Shown: positions 10,231-20,441 of the stretch, piece after piece | How the letters are laid out: every line of letters begins with the position of its first letter | Position numbering within the stretch: position 1 is the first letter of the stretch | NCBI GenBank assembly: GCA_026936325.1 | Contig: JAPTHN010000192.1 | Coordinates: forward strand, 1 to 64,000 | DNA length: 64,000 nt | Source: Platynereis dumerilii | Taxonomy: Eukaryota; Annelida; Polychaeta; Phyllodocida; Nereididae | Direction of reading: 5' to 3' | Position numbers and translations under genes: made by a program | The notes under the pieces: generated by a model | Told to the model about the DNA's origin: nothing | Databases searched by the model: none | What the model saw: the letters and a program-made list of their open reading frames with translations, nothing else

Positions 10231-10711
10231 TGATTATATAAGGCTTCAAAAATGGCTTGAATCGCCGAAATGTGGCTTCCTGGCACCTAGACAGCTTAGC
10301 GGATACTTAACCTCTGGCCGATCAGTTCTACATGCTGCAGGAATTCTGTAATACCAATTTCCTGCAGTCTGCAGATATACCTGCGCATTTAGGGGGGCAT
10401 TGGGCCATCCCCCCCCCGGCCCAAAATTAACATGGGAGAGATACGAAAAGCCACAAGTCGCCCTGCATTTACCCCATTTACCCCGCCTTTCTTGCAAATG
10501 TTCAGCAAAAACAAAAACTACAACAACTCCAAATAGTATTCAGGTAATACTAGGTATGCCACCTAAAACAACATTTTCTATAAACTATGGCACCCAGAAA
10601 GATAAACAGGAGTTTCAAGCCTAACTGAGTTCCATTTGCTTGGCCACTTTGCAGCATGTCTATGCAGATGGCTCCCTGTCAGTATCTTAATTAGCGGTCA
10701 AATTAAGTATT
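10231..10711. other. Non-coding DNA with no gene seen
   Basis: Contains a C run at about 10407-10420 and small overlapping open frames on both strands (10246-10497 minus, 10400-10624 plus) without domain signatures. It may be the body of the SINE-like repeat whose tRNA-like head lies at 10712-10791 on the minus strand, but no second copy in this window allows its limits to be set. Confidence 0.35.
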
Positions 10712-10791
10712 GTCATGCAGTGGAATCAAACCCAGCCCTAGGACCTCAAAATTACAAGGATAGCATCGAACCACTCCGCCACCAAGACGAC
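10712..10791 (-). mobile_element. tRNA-like head of a SINE (or decayed tRNA gene)
   Basis: On the minus strand the sequence runs GTCGTCTTGGTGGCGGAGTG, then GTTCGATGC, and near the 3' end GGGTTTGATTCC. TGGCGGAGTGG fits the polymerase III A box and GGTTTGATTCC is close to the B box GGTTCGANTCC. The middle CCTTGTAA has the form of an anticodon loop with TGT (threonine-like). The first and last bases pair for about five positions. The D and anticodon stems are imperfect and there are extra bases, so a working tRNA is unlikely. A tRNA-derived SINE head is the best reading. Confidence 0.5.
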
Positions 10792-11228
10792 ACGTGTACG
10801 ACATCGCATTGAGAAAAAAATGTCACACCAAATTGGTTTCACCAATGTGCACCACAACAACATTGTGGAATATTTTTTTTCGAGATTTAAGACCAATACA
10901 GGAATACGAGACATATATGTACATTGTATATATCATGGAGTAACTTGATTAGGCACATTTCAGAATGCAGAAGAAGGTGGAATATATGTTCTCTTGAGGC
11001 CTGCATTTTCTGTCTTGCGACTCTTGCCTGATATCAGTCTTTTAACAAAGTGGCCAGTCAGAGACTTGCATGATGACAAGTAAAATGTATTCCAGTTGCA
11101 GGCCATGGTAGCATAGAAAATAAGAAATCCAACAGAACGCACCTTATAATAAAGACCTTATCACATTTGTTGAGAATGGCCATGTCCCATACCAGTCAGA
11201 TATGCAAGCAAGTTGCTGAGTATATAAG
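10792..11228. other. Non-coding DNA with no gene seen
   Basis: AT-rich sequence with TA-rich words near 10915-10935. The 60-codon minus-strand open frame (10960-11142) has no recognisable feature. No inverted or tandem repeat was found. Confidence 0.4.
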
Positions 11229-11394
11229 AGGGGCGTTCAGAAAGTTCGAGGCTTTTTTTTATATGGACACTTATTTTCAATCTAGAACTATGAATTTTTC
11301 ACAGGATAAAATTCAGCATATTTGGAATGGATTTCCAAAATTTTGGACAATTTGGGCATTTTTAAGTCATTCAGTAGTTGCCATGGAAACTGAA
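11229..11394. repeat. Possible end of a mariner-like element
   Basis: AGGGGCGTTCAGAAAGTTCG follows TATATAAG at about 11222. Many Tc1/mariner-type elements begin with AGGGGCGTTC and insert at TA. No matching inverted end was found within several hundred bases, so this is at most a truncated end; the call rests on this one motif. Confidence 0.3.
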
Positions 11395-12573
11395 AGTTCA
11401 GCTTCTTGGGGCAGATAATACTGAAACCACTAAAGCCAATGAATTTTGGCTGTGAGAGATCTCACTCTGTCACTTGCATTAGTGAGATTGACAATAATTG
11501 TCACAAGAAATATAATATTAGCCTTAAAAAATACTCCCAAGCTCACCAAAGCATTGATTCATACACCTAACCCATAGAAGTAAATGTTCCTTGAAGTCCT
11601 CCAAACAAAGTTCTGTAAAAGAATTTCGGTCATCCATAGCCTTTTCTCCTCCAGTGCCTGAAACTATAGCCCCGATGGACAAAAGTAAGGGAAAACCAGG
11701 ACTTATGTAAAGCAACATGTTACAGGAATAGCTAGGATGGATAATGCTATCCATTTTGGTCTGTTGTTCAAACTTGTGAATCCATGCTTTCACAAGTCCT
11801 TATGTAGTCAGAGAAACACACCTTTGCCTCCTGAATCTCCCTCGCCAAATCTGGCATGCAGGAGTGCTTTCCTACATGGGTTCAGTGTAAGAATACACAC
11901 ATTTGGTGTGCTTGAAAGTATATTTAGAAACTATTATCATCAGTCAGGGAAATTACCAGCATATGAGGACAATTGCAATTCCAGCCAAGTCCTGGCCCTG
12001 ACAGGATGATTGAGTTTGTGGGGTTGATCAGTTGGTTCTCAGAAGAAAGTCTGATCTCTTAGCAGCCATCCCCACCACACAGCAGCATGTCAGTTGCGGG
12101 ACTTCATTCTATCCAATAACACGAAATACTGCAAAGTCATCAGCAGCTGATGACAATTTCCTAATTTCTCTGGAGCCTTCGGGTTCTTTTCCTCATTATG
12201 TAATGGATAGGTCTGCCAAAATTCATAGAGTCAGTTGACACTGTGATACAACTTTATACAAAGTTTGGAAGTGATAGTTGCAGTAGTTCTTTCTAAATAG
12301 CCAGTCAAAGATGATTTTGAGCACTGCCGAAGTCATGGCTAGGCCATGACACTGTGAGAGTGTCATGGGAGGGTGATGACAGTGCTAGGGTGATTGTCAT
12401 GTGGGGCTGAGGACATTGGTTGTCATCAGCTGGTGATAATTTCCCTGACTGATCATATTTCTTATGTGAAACATTGTCAATCTCATTAATATAAGTGACA
12501 GAGAGAAGTCTCTCACTGTCACAATTTCTTGGCATTGTTGGTTTCAGTATTACCTGCCCCAAGAAGCTGAACT
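11395..12573. mobile_element. Long-TIR element, about 1.2 kb, with a second TIR element nested in its left arm
   Basis: AGTTCAGCTTCTTGGGGCAG at 11395 is repeated exactly in reverse at 12573. The two arms stay alignable (roughly 80 percent by eye) for about 120 bases: TAATACTGAAACCA, GAGATTGACAAT and AAGAAATAT are shared. The right arm then continues with ATCAGTCAGGGAAATTA. In the left arm that block comes only after 11936, because another element (11521-11931) sits between. No target duplication is evident outside and no transposase frame is present. Confidence 0.7.
11521..11931. mobile_element. Nested 0.41-kb TIR element with TATTA target duplication
   Basis: The left end reads CTTAAAAAATACTCCCAAGC then TCACCAAA. 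The right end reversed reads CTAAATATACTTTCAAGC then ACACCAAA, an imperfect TIR of about 28 bases. TATTA stands on both sides (11516-11520 and 11932-11936). The flanking sequence, read across the insertion, matches the uninterrupted right arm of the host element near 12440-12460, which serves as an empty site. It is non-coding; the family is unknown. Confidence 0.65.
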
Positions 12574-13066
12574 GTACCACATTGAAATGAGCCCTCAATG
12601 TTGGCCGCCATTAGCGGTAAAGGATGCTAGCCCCATACTAGCATATCTGGTGTCCCGGAGAGTTTCGTTTTCACCGCAAAATCGTAGAGGGCGCTGCTGC
12701 GGGACGATCTAATTGCCGGAGTAATAAGATGGGTTTACAATTTGCAGACTGCTCTAAGAAAAAACAATAAATTGAAAGATAAAGGATCTGCATGTTATCA
12801 TTCCAACTGTTTTGCTATTTTACTTGTTGTTGAACATTGTGAGATAATTGCAGCTTGTCTACTTGTGCCAGGAGGACCACTGCACAGACCATTAAAATCA
12901 ATAAAGGGCTGCTGCAAGCGCGACCATTATATCTATTGGGGGCGGGGGGCTTGGGGAGGGTTTAGTTCATTCAGGAATTGATTATATATTTTGTGGTCGT
13001 AATAGGAGGTATAGCTATTTATTTCAAGTGTGCTTTAGGTCTGCTGATCTACATGTCCTTGTATAT
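12574..13066. other. Non-coding DNA with no gene seen
   Basis: Holds the triplet-like words GCCGCCATTAGCGG and GGGCGCTGCTGCGGG near 12607-12705 and a G-rich run at 12937-12960. The 79-codon plus-strand frame (12742-12981) has no domain signature. Confidence 0.4.
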
Positions 13067-16000
13067 TAGTCCGTGGGCCAGATATCGAAACCCTCCCCCC
13101 CCTTGGGAATTTCGGAGACCCATATATTTTGAAAGATATATATCTTAAGTTACAAAATTTGCTTGTTGGTCAATCTTAGACCTCAACGATAACCAGCAGG
13201 AGCTATATGAGTGCGGGAAGGTTGAAAATAAATTTTCGCCAAACCGAGTGCCGCTATTTTCAGAAAATATACTGTTATTCATAAACTAATCCATGTATAG
13301 ATGCTTAAATGGTACCATTTTGAAGGTATTTAATTCCTCTATCTATTTAGTGCAAAAATTGATTGATTAGATATCTATTTTGGTCAACAGAATGGAAAAC
13401 ATGCGGCCATAACTCGAAATTAAAAAGAAAATTTCATTTTATTTCACGAAAGTTCCCCGTACGGGTCACTAGGGGTCAGAAGCATCCTGAAGTTTCTTTC
13501 ACATCATTCTTTATATTCATAGCTTTAAAATGATGTATAACACAACCATGTAACTGCAACAATAGCTTACCTGCAGTCAATTATTCATTATTGCATTTAT
13601 GTACGATTAAGTCAAATTTTCCGATATGGGATGAATGACATAGATTCTGCTGTAAATATATCTTCCAGGATTCTGTGTATCTTTGTGAAAACAATTGTAG
13701 ATATTTGAAATAGTTTATATTCTGTTAACTATGTTTTCAGGGGTTTTAAAACAGGTATTTTCATGTTTTTAACTTGGTTATGGCAGCCATATTGCAGATT
13801 GGCAACCAAACATATTTTCTTACAAACATGTCCGGGTGACCTACATTGATGGTTTTCAGGATAAACATAATTTTTCCTGAAATAAGAACTTAATAAAATC
13901 AAATTAGTAGGGTACATGATGCTATGTTGATTTACAAAAGAGGAGGTACTGAAATTTGACAGGAGGCCATTTTTTTTATCTTACCCCAACATTTTACTTA
14001 AAACAAAAGAAGATTTCCACACACATACAATCACTGTAATCAAAGGTAAATTCTATACAAAAGTCATGAATTCAGCCATGGTTAATAAAAGAAGAAATTG
14101 GTTATTTATTAAAATATTTCTCATTTATAACAACAGGAATGCTCATAACAAGAGAGGCCCTTTTTCTTCCCTTACCCAGTTTTTCTTTTGCCGAAAATTA
14201 TTTTTGCACAGAAATGGTAACAAAGATGTTAAATTCATTTTTTATCATTTAAGTACAAACCATTATTATTTCAAAGATAATATTGAATATTATATGGTAA
14301 TTTTTAATATATTTATCAGGCTACCTGGCACATATAGTTTCATTTGGACCAAGGGTCCGGACTTTCTAGCCAAACTTTGTAAAATTTGGACTATCGCAGA
14401 TTTTTGGTAAAATTCAACATCTCCTAAACTATGAACTGGGTTAGAAGTGGTTTATAAAAATGATTAGGCATATTGAATTTTATATGGTAACTTTGTATAT
14501 TTACCAGGCTATCTGGTACATATAGTTTCATTTTGGACCTAGGTTCTGAACACTCTAGTCAAGCTTTGTAAAATTTGGACTATCGCTGAATTTTGCTAAA
14601 ATTCAACAACTTCCAAACAATGAAAAAGTGGTCATAAAAATGCGTAGGCATATTGAATTTTATATGGTAATTTATTTAGCTCATAACAGGCTATCTTGCA
14701 CATTTAGTTTGATTTCGGACCAAGATTCTGGACACTCCAGCTACACTTTGTAAAATTTGGACTATCACAGATTTTACCTAAAATTCAACAACTCCTAAAC
14801 TATGAACTGGCTTAAAAGTGGTTATAAAAATGACTAGGCATATTGAATTTTATATGGTAATTTAATATATTTACCAGGCTATCTGGCACATATAGTTTTA
14901 TTTTGGACAAAGGGTCTGGACACTCTAGTCAAGCTTTGTAAAATTTGGACTATCGCAGATTTTTGCTAAAATTCAACATCTCCTAAACTGAGAACTGGGT
15001 TAAAAGTGGTTATGAAAATGACTAGGCATATTGAATTTTATATGGTTATTTAGTATATTTCCCAGGCTATCTTGCACATGTAGTTTCATTTTGGACCACG
15101 GTTCTGGACACTCTAGTCAAGCTTTGTAAAATTTGGGACTATCGCAGATTTTTGCTAAAATTCAACAACTCCTAAACTATGAACTGGCTTAAAAGTGGTT
15201 ATGAAAATGACTAGGCATATTGAATTTTATATGGCAATTTAGTATATTTCCAAGGCTGTCTGGCACATATAGTTTCATTTTGGACAAAGGGTCTGGACAC
15301 TCTAGTCAAGCTTTGTAAAATTTGGACTATCGGAGAATTTTGCTAAAATTCGACAACTTCCAAAATATGAACTGGCTTAAAAGTGGCTTAAAAGTGGTCA
15401 TAAAAATGGCTAGGCATGTTTAATTTTATATGGTAATTTAGCTTATTTACCAGGCTATCTGGCACATAAAGTTTGATTTTGGACCAAGGTTCTGGACACT
15501 CCATCCACACTTTGTAAAATTTGGGCGATCGCAGATTTTTGCTAAAATTCAACAGCTCCTCAACTATGAACTGACTTAAAAGTGGATATAAAAAAATGAC
15601 AAGGCATATTTAATTTATATGGTAATTTAGTATATTTACCATGCTTTCTGGCACATATAGCTTCATTTTGGACGAAGGTTCTGGACACTCTCGTCAAGCT
15701 TCGTAAAATTTGGACAATCATAGATTTTTGATAAATTTCAACAACTTCCAAACTATGAACTGGCTTAAAAGTGGTCATAAAAATGGCTAATTATATTGAA
15801 TTTTATATGGTAATTTAGCTTATTTGCCAGGCTATCTGGCACATATAGTTTTATTTTGGACCAAGGGTCTAGACACTCAAGCCACACTTCGTAAAATTCG
15901 GACTAGCGCAGATTTTTGCTAAAATGCAACAACTCCTTAACTATGAACTGGCTTAAAAGTGGTCATAAAAATGGCTAGGCAATAGGCATATTGAAATTTA

Positions 16001-16819
16001 TATGGTAATTTAGTATATTTACCAGGCTATCTGGCACATATAGTTCTATTTTGCACCAAGGGTCTGGGCACACCAGTCACACTGTGTAAAATAAGGACTA
16101 TCACAGATTTTTGCCAGATTTCAACAACTTCCTAACTATGAGCTGGCTTAAAAGTGGTCATAAAAATGGCCAGGCATATTGAATTCTATATGGTAATTTA
16201 GCTTATTTTCCAGGCTATCTGGCACAGATAGTTTCATTTTGGACCAAGGTTCTGGACACTCTAGTCAAGCTTCGTAAAATTTGGACAATCGTAGATTTTT
16301 GCTAAATTTCAACAACTTCCAAACTATGAACTGGCTATGGCTTGGGTGTCCAGACCCTTGGTCCAAAATGAAACAATACCCTTTTCCTTTATTTTAAAAA
16401 AAATACTAAGTAATATATAGTAATGGTTTAGTGTATTAAAATAGATAGTATAACACCAAAGATCCTAGGTATTATATCGATGATTGAGGCAAAATAAATG
16501 GCCGCCATTTTGAAAAACGGGGTTAAACTGCACTTAACTTCCCAGGAGAGTATCAAAACCTGTCTAAATGAATTCCTGACCCATGAAAACATATATTTAG
16601 ACCCAAAAATCATTGTTCTAGCCCAATTAGATCCAGAGATACGGGCGAAACGGTTAATTGGCGGCCATCTTGGAATTATCCATCATGGCCGCCAGTCGTT
16701 GAGGTTATATAATGACCAACAAGCAAAAATGTGTCCTCTGGAATATTAGCTTTCCGATGGTATGTGTCTTCAAAATTCCCAAGGGGGGGGGAGGGGGGGT
16801 TATGGTGGCCCGCGGACTA
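13067..16819. mobile_element. Long-TIR DNA transposon-like element (about 3.75 kb) enclosing a satellite-like tandem array
   Basis: The left end (from TAGTCCGTGGGCCA at 13067) and the right end (reversed, TAGTCCGCGGGCCA from 16819) are inverted copies. They share the C-rich block, CCTTGGGAATTT and GARGAC over about 55 bases. Further in they share TTTGCTTGTTGGTCA and ACCTCAACGA, so the TIR is at least 130 bases long but diverged. Both ends lie in TATATA-like sequence, so a TA duplication is possible. Between the arms lies AT-rich unique sequence (13.2-14.3 kb), the tandem array (14.3-16.35 kb) and GCGGCCAT-rich sequence (16.5-16.7 kb). No transposase frame is present. The superfamily is not recognised. 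Confidence 0.7.
14305..16345. repeat. Tandem array, grade 0: about 10-11 divergent units of 180-195 bp
   Basis: The block AGGCATATTGAATTTTATAT recurs near 14466, 14646, 14836, 15024, 15214, 15413, 15600, 15790, 15983 and 16176. Each unit continues with CAGGCTATCTGGCACATA, GTTTCATTTTGGACCA, TCTGGACACTCTAGTCAA and GACTATCGCAGATTTTTG, and ends with ACTGGCTTAAAAGTGG. The ordered blocks ACTGGCTTAAA, AAAATGGCTAGGCATATTGA, TATATGG and GTTTCATTTTGG are also the backbone of the 190-bp satellite that starts at 17.4 kb, so the two are homologous. A partial unit in inverted orientation lies at about 16346-16375. Confidence 0.85.
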
Positions 16820-16938
16820 TATATATATTAATTCTAAATCAAGCAACAGTTTGTTTAGAACACCCTGAGAATCTATGCCTATGAGCACATCTGAGTGAAG
16901 CTCACAAGATTAAAATCAGGCTATAATTTGGCAAATAT

Positions 16939-17045
16939 TTGATGGTAGGCAGTCCAATATGAAGGTGGCCTATTAATCTTAAATGAAGAAAAGTTTTTCT
17001 GCGTTCAACTCTACTCTATATTGGACGATTTACCATCAAATGTCG
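16939..17045. repeat. Imperfect hairpin
   Basis: ATTTGATGGTAGGCAGTCCA near 16938 and the reverse complement of sequence near 17016-17045 (ATTTGATGGTAAATCGTCCA) form arms of about 28 bases with several mismatches. It lies between the long-TIR element and satellite array A. Confidence 0.5.
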
Positions 17046-17180
17046 CTATAATATTTGCCCCATTATTGCCGCTATAGGGCTACCATCTTACACTTTGGAC
17101 TGGCCTAAAAGTGGCCTATAGGCATATTGAGTTTGGACTAACAAAATAGGAAATTTAGTTGGATTTCTGGCCTATAATTA

Positions 17181-17280
17181 GGGACCATTCAGAATTTATG
17201 ACTGGCGGGATTTTATCAATCTTTGACGGGCGGTTCCAGCTAAACTCCCACCAACCCCAGTCAGAAATTCTGAACGGTCC
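17181..17280. mobile_element. Foldback MITE of about 100 bp
   Basis: GGACCATTCAGAATTTATGA at 17182 and its inverted partner ending at 17280 (reversed GGACCGTTCAGAATTTCTGA) give 24-base arms with two mismatches, both continuing CTGG. The element lies inside a degraded satellite unit, between TTGAGTTTGGAC upstream and TTTTGTTGGCTTTC downstream. A run of about 18 G follows at 17332-17350. Confidence 0.6.
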
Positions 17281-18059
17281 GTCATGAGCTAATATGGTTT
17301 CATTGAGCCTTTAGAAGGGTTCCGAGAACTACGGGGGGGGGGGGGGGGGTACATAGCAGTTTTCTTTTTTTTAAGCATGCGTCATTTTGTTGGCTTTCTA
17401 GCCTATATCGTTTCATTTTGGTCCACAGGTTCTGAGAACCAAGCCCTCAATTTTGAAATGTGAGAAATCACAGATTTTTGAAAAAAGAGGGTGCGTCATT
17501 CTGTTTGGAATGGCTTAAAGGTGGTTTCAAAAATGGCTAGGCATATTGAGTTTGGCCTGACTAAGTAGGGAATTTTGTTGGCTTTCCAACCTATATGGTT
17601 TCATTTTGGCGCAATGGTTCTGAATACTCAGCCAGCAATGTTGGAAGTTGAAAATCACACATTTTTCAACAAAAAAATCCATGCTTCTTTCTCCTTGGAC
17701 TGGCTTAAAGGTGGTTTCAAAAATTACTAGGCATATTGAGTTTGGCCTGACTAAGTAAGGAATTTTGTTGGCTTTCCAACCAATATAGTTTCATTTTGGC
17801 GCAATGGTTCTGAATACTCAGCCAGCAATGTTGAAAGTTGAAAAATCGCACAGTTTTCAACAAAAAAAATCATGCTTCTTTCTCTTGGACTGGCTTAAAG
17901 GTGGTTTCAAAAATGGCTAGGCATAATGAGTTTGGTCTGACTAAGTAGGGAATTTTGTTGGCTTTCCAACCTATATGGTTTCATTTTGGTGCAATGGTTC
18001 TGAATACTCAGCCAGCAATGTTGAAAGTTGAAAAATCGCACATTTTTCAACAAAAAAAA

Positions 18060-18830
18060 TCATGCTTCTTTCTCCTTGGACTGGCTTAAAGGTGGTTTCA
18101 AAAATGGCTAGGCATATTGAGTTTGGTCTGACTAAGTAGAGAATTTTGTTGGCTTTCCAACCTATATGGTTTCATTTTGGCGCAATGGTTCCGAATACTC
18201 AGCCAGCAATGTTGAAAGTTGAAAAATCGCACATTTTTCAAGAAAAAAATCATGTTTCTTTCTCCTTGGACTGGCTTAAAGGTGGTTTCAAAAATGGCTA
18301 GGCATATTGAGCTTAGTGTGACTAAGTAGGGAATTTTGTTGGCTTTCCAACCTATATGATTTCATTTTGGCGCAATGGTTCTGAATACTCAGCCAGCAAT
18401 GTTGAAAGTTGAAAAATCGCACATTTTTCAACAAAAAAAATCATGCTTCTTTCTCCTTGGACTGGCTTAAAGGTGGTTTCAAAAATGGCTAGGCATATTG
18501 AGTTTGGTCTGACTAAGTAGAGAATTTTGTTGGCTTTCCAACCTATATGGTTTCATTTTGGCGCAATGGTTCCGAATACTCAGCCAGCAATGTTGAAAGT
18601 TGAAAAATCGCACATTTTTCAAGAAAAAAATCATGTTTCTTTCTCCTTGGACTGGCTTAAAGGTGGTTTCAAAAATGGCTAGGCATATTGAGCTTAGTGT
18701 GACTAAGTAGGGAATTTTGTTGGCTTTCCAACCTATATGATTTCATTTTGGTGCAATGCTTCTGAATACTCAGCCAGCAATGTTGAAAGTTGAAAAATCG
18801 CACATTTTCAACAAAAAAAATGCATCCTTC
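18060..18830 (+). repeat. Dimeric repeat (380 bp) within array A
   Basis: Two consecutive monomers that differ from each other recur together. A monomer with GAGCTTAGTGTGACTAAGTA and CCTATATGATTTC appears at about 18310 and again at about 18690. Its partner with CTGACTAAGTAGAG and GGTTCCGAATAC appears before each. The 380-base spacing marks a recent two-monomer duplication. Confidence 0.75.
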
Positions 18831-19613
18831 TTTCTTTTTGGACTGGCTTAAAGGTGGTTTGAAAAATAGCTAGGCATATAGAGTTTGGCCTGACTAAGTA
18901 GAAAATTTTGTTGGCTTTCCAACCTATATGGTTTCATTTTGGCGCAATGGTTCTGAATACTCAGCCAGCAATGTTGAAAGTTGAAAAATCGCACATTTTT
19001 CAAGAAAAAAATCATGCTTCTTTCTCCTTGGACTGGCTTAAAGGTGGTTTGAAAAATGGCTAGGCATATTGAGTTGGGCCTGACTAAGTAGAGAATTTTG
19101 TTGGCTTTCCAACCTATATGGTTTCATTTTGGCGCAATGGTTCTGAATACTCAGCCAGCAATGTTGAAAGTTGAAAAATCGCACATTTTTTCAAGAAAAA
19201 AATCATGCTTCTTTCTCCTTGGACTGGCTTAAAGGTGGTTTGAAAAATGGCTAGGCATATTGAGCTTAGTCTGACTAAGTAGAGAATTTTGTTGGCTTTC
19301 CAACCTATATGGTTTCATTTTGGCGCAATGGTTCTGAATACTCAGCCAGCAATGTTGAAAGTTGAAAAATCGCACAGTTTTTCAAGAAAAAATCATGCTT
19401 CTTTCTCCTTGGACTGGCTTAAAGGTGGTTTCAAAAATGGCTAGGCATATTGAGCTTAGTCTGACTAAGTAGGGAATTTTGTTGGCTTTCCAAACTATAT
19501 GGTTTCATTTTGGCGCAATGCTTCTGAATACTCAGCCAGCAATGTTGAAAGTTGAAAAATCGCACATTTTTTCAAGAAAAAAATCATGCTTCTTTCTCCT
19601 TGGACCAGCTTAA

Positions 19614-20441
19614 GGTGGCTCGCTACTCGTGTAATGACGTCATCTGAGCACATTCACACGCAGCCAGGCAGGCCCTATCTATCGTAACGTCACCAATGCA
19701 GCAAGCCCTGCTGACACTGCTTCAACACCTTATTTCAATTTTGAGAATTTCATGCAACGGCCACTTCGTTGGCCATTTACGCCACTTCTATTAGGGTTAG
19801 CGACTTCTCGTTATGAAGAGGACTACATACAACCGGAGTTTCAGCTTCATAGTCATAATAGAAAATTTTTACAGGCAATTTTCGGCAAGCAGGTCTAATT
19901 TCTCAAAAATGACTTTGAGACATAAATACATTTTTATATCAAAATCCACCCTGGTAGGAAACCTTGTCTTATGCATTTTATTGTTCCTCACAATATTTGG
20001 AAATAAATGACAAAGAAATGAGAAGTCCTATCTCGCCAATTTTTTTTAGCGCCATGGTTTATAAAAAAAGTTAAAATGGTCAAAATCAATATTTTGATTC
20101 CGAGCCCCTTGGAAAGCCCTTTAAACTAATTATATCTCTTTGAAATTGTAATCAGCTTTTCCTTTAAAGTGTCTTCTTTAATTCCATGCCTCATTGAATA
20201 ATATGAGATGCATGACCACTGAATGACAGGGTAAAATTCACAGTAAAAAAGTTCAGAAAAAAATAGAGTTTTTAAGGTTTGCGTGAACTGACTTTCTTGC
20301 AAAAAACCTCAAATATCTTGAAAAAAAGGCTGGTTGCGACCACTTTTTTTTTCACTATCCTTGCTATAAACTATATTTTGGACCATTCTAAACTATTTTT
20401 AAGAAATCCCATCTTGGAAAGTTCATGAGTATCGAGCCACC
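19614..20441. mobile_element. TTAA-targeting MITE, copy 1 (about 0.83 kb)
   Basis: Ends GGTGGCTCGCTACTCGTG and, reversed, GGTGGCTCGATACTCATG form an 18-base TIR with two differences. TTAA precedes the left end (19610-19613); the right flank reads TTCA, one base off. The target is the TTAA in CTGGCTTAAAGG of the satellite monomer. The interior has no transposase. The longest frame, 65 codons (19813-20010), is not convincing. Confidence 0.85.

Noticed and set aside
10712-10791. Functional tRNA gene
   Set aside because: The stems are imperfect and there are extra bases between the boxes; a SINE head or decayed copy fits better.
14066-14410. 114-codon open frame as a gene
   Set aside because: AT-rich sequence giving F, I, K, N and Y codons; its 3' part is already the first unit of the tandem array.
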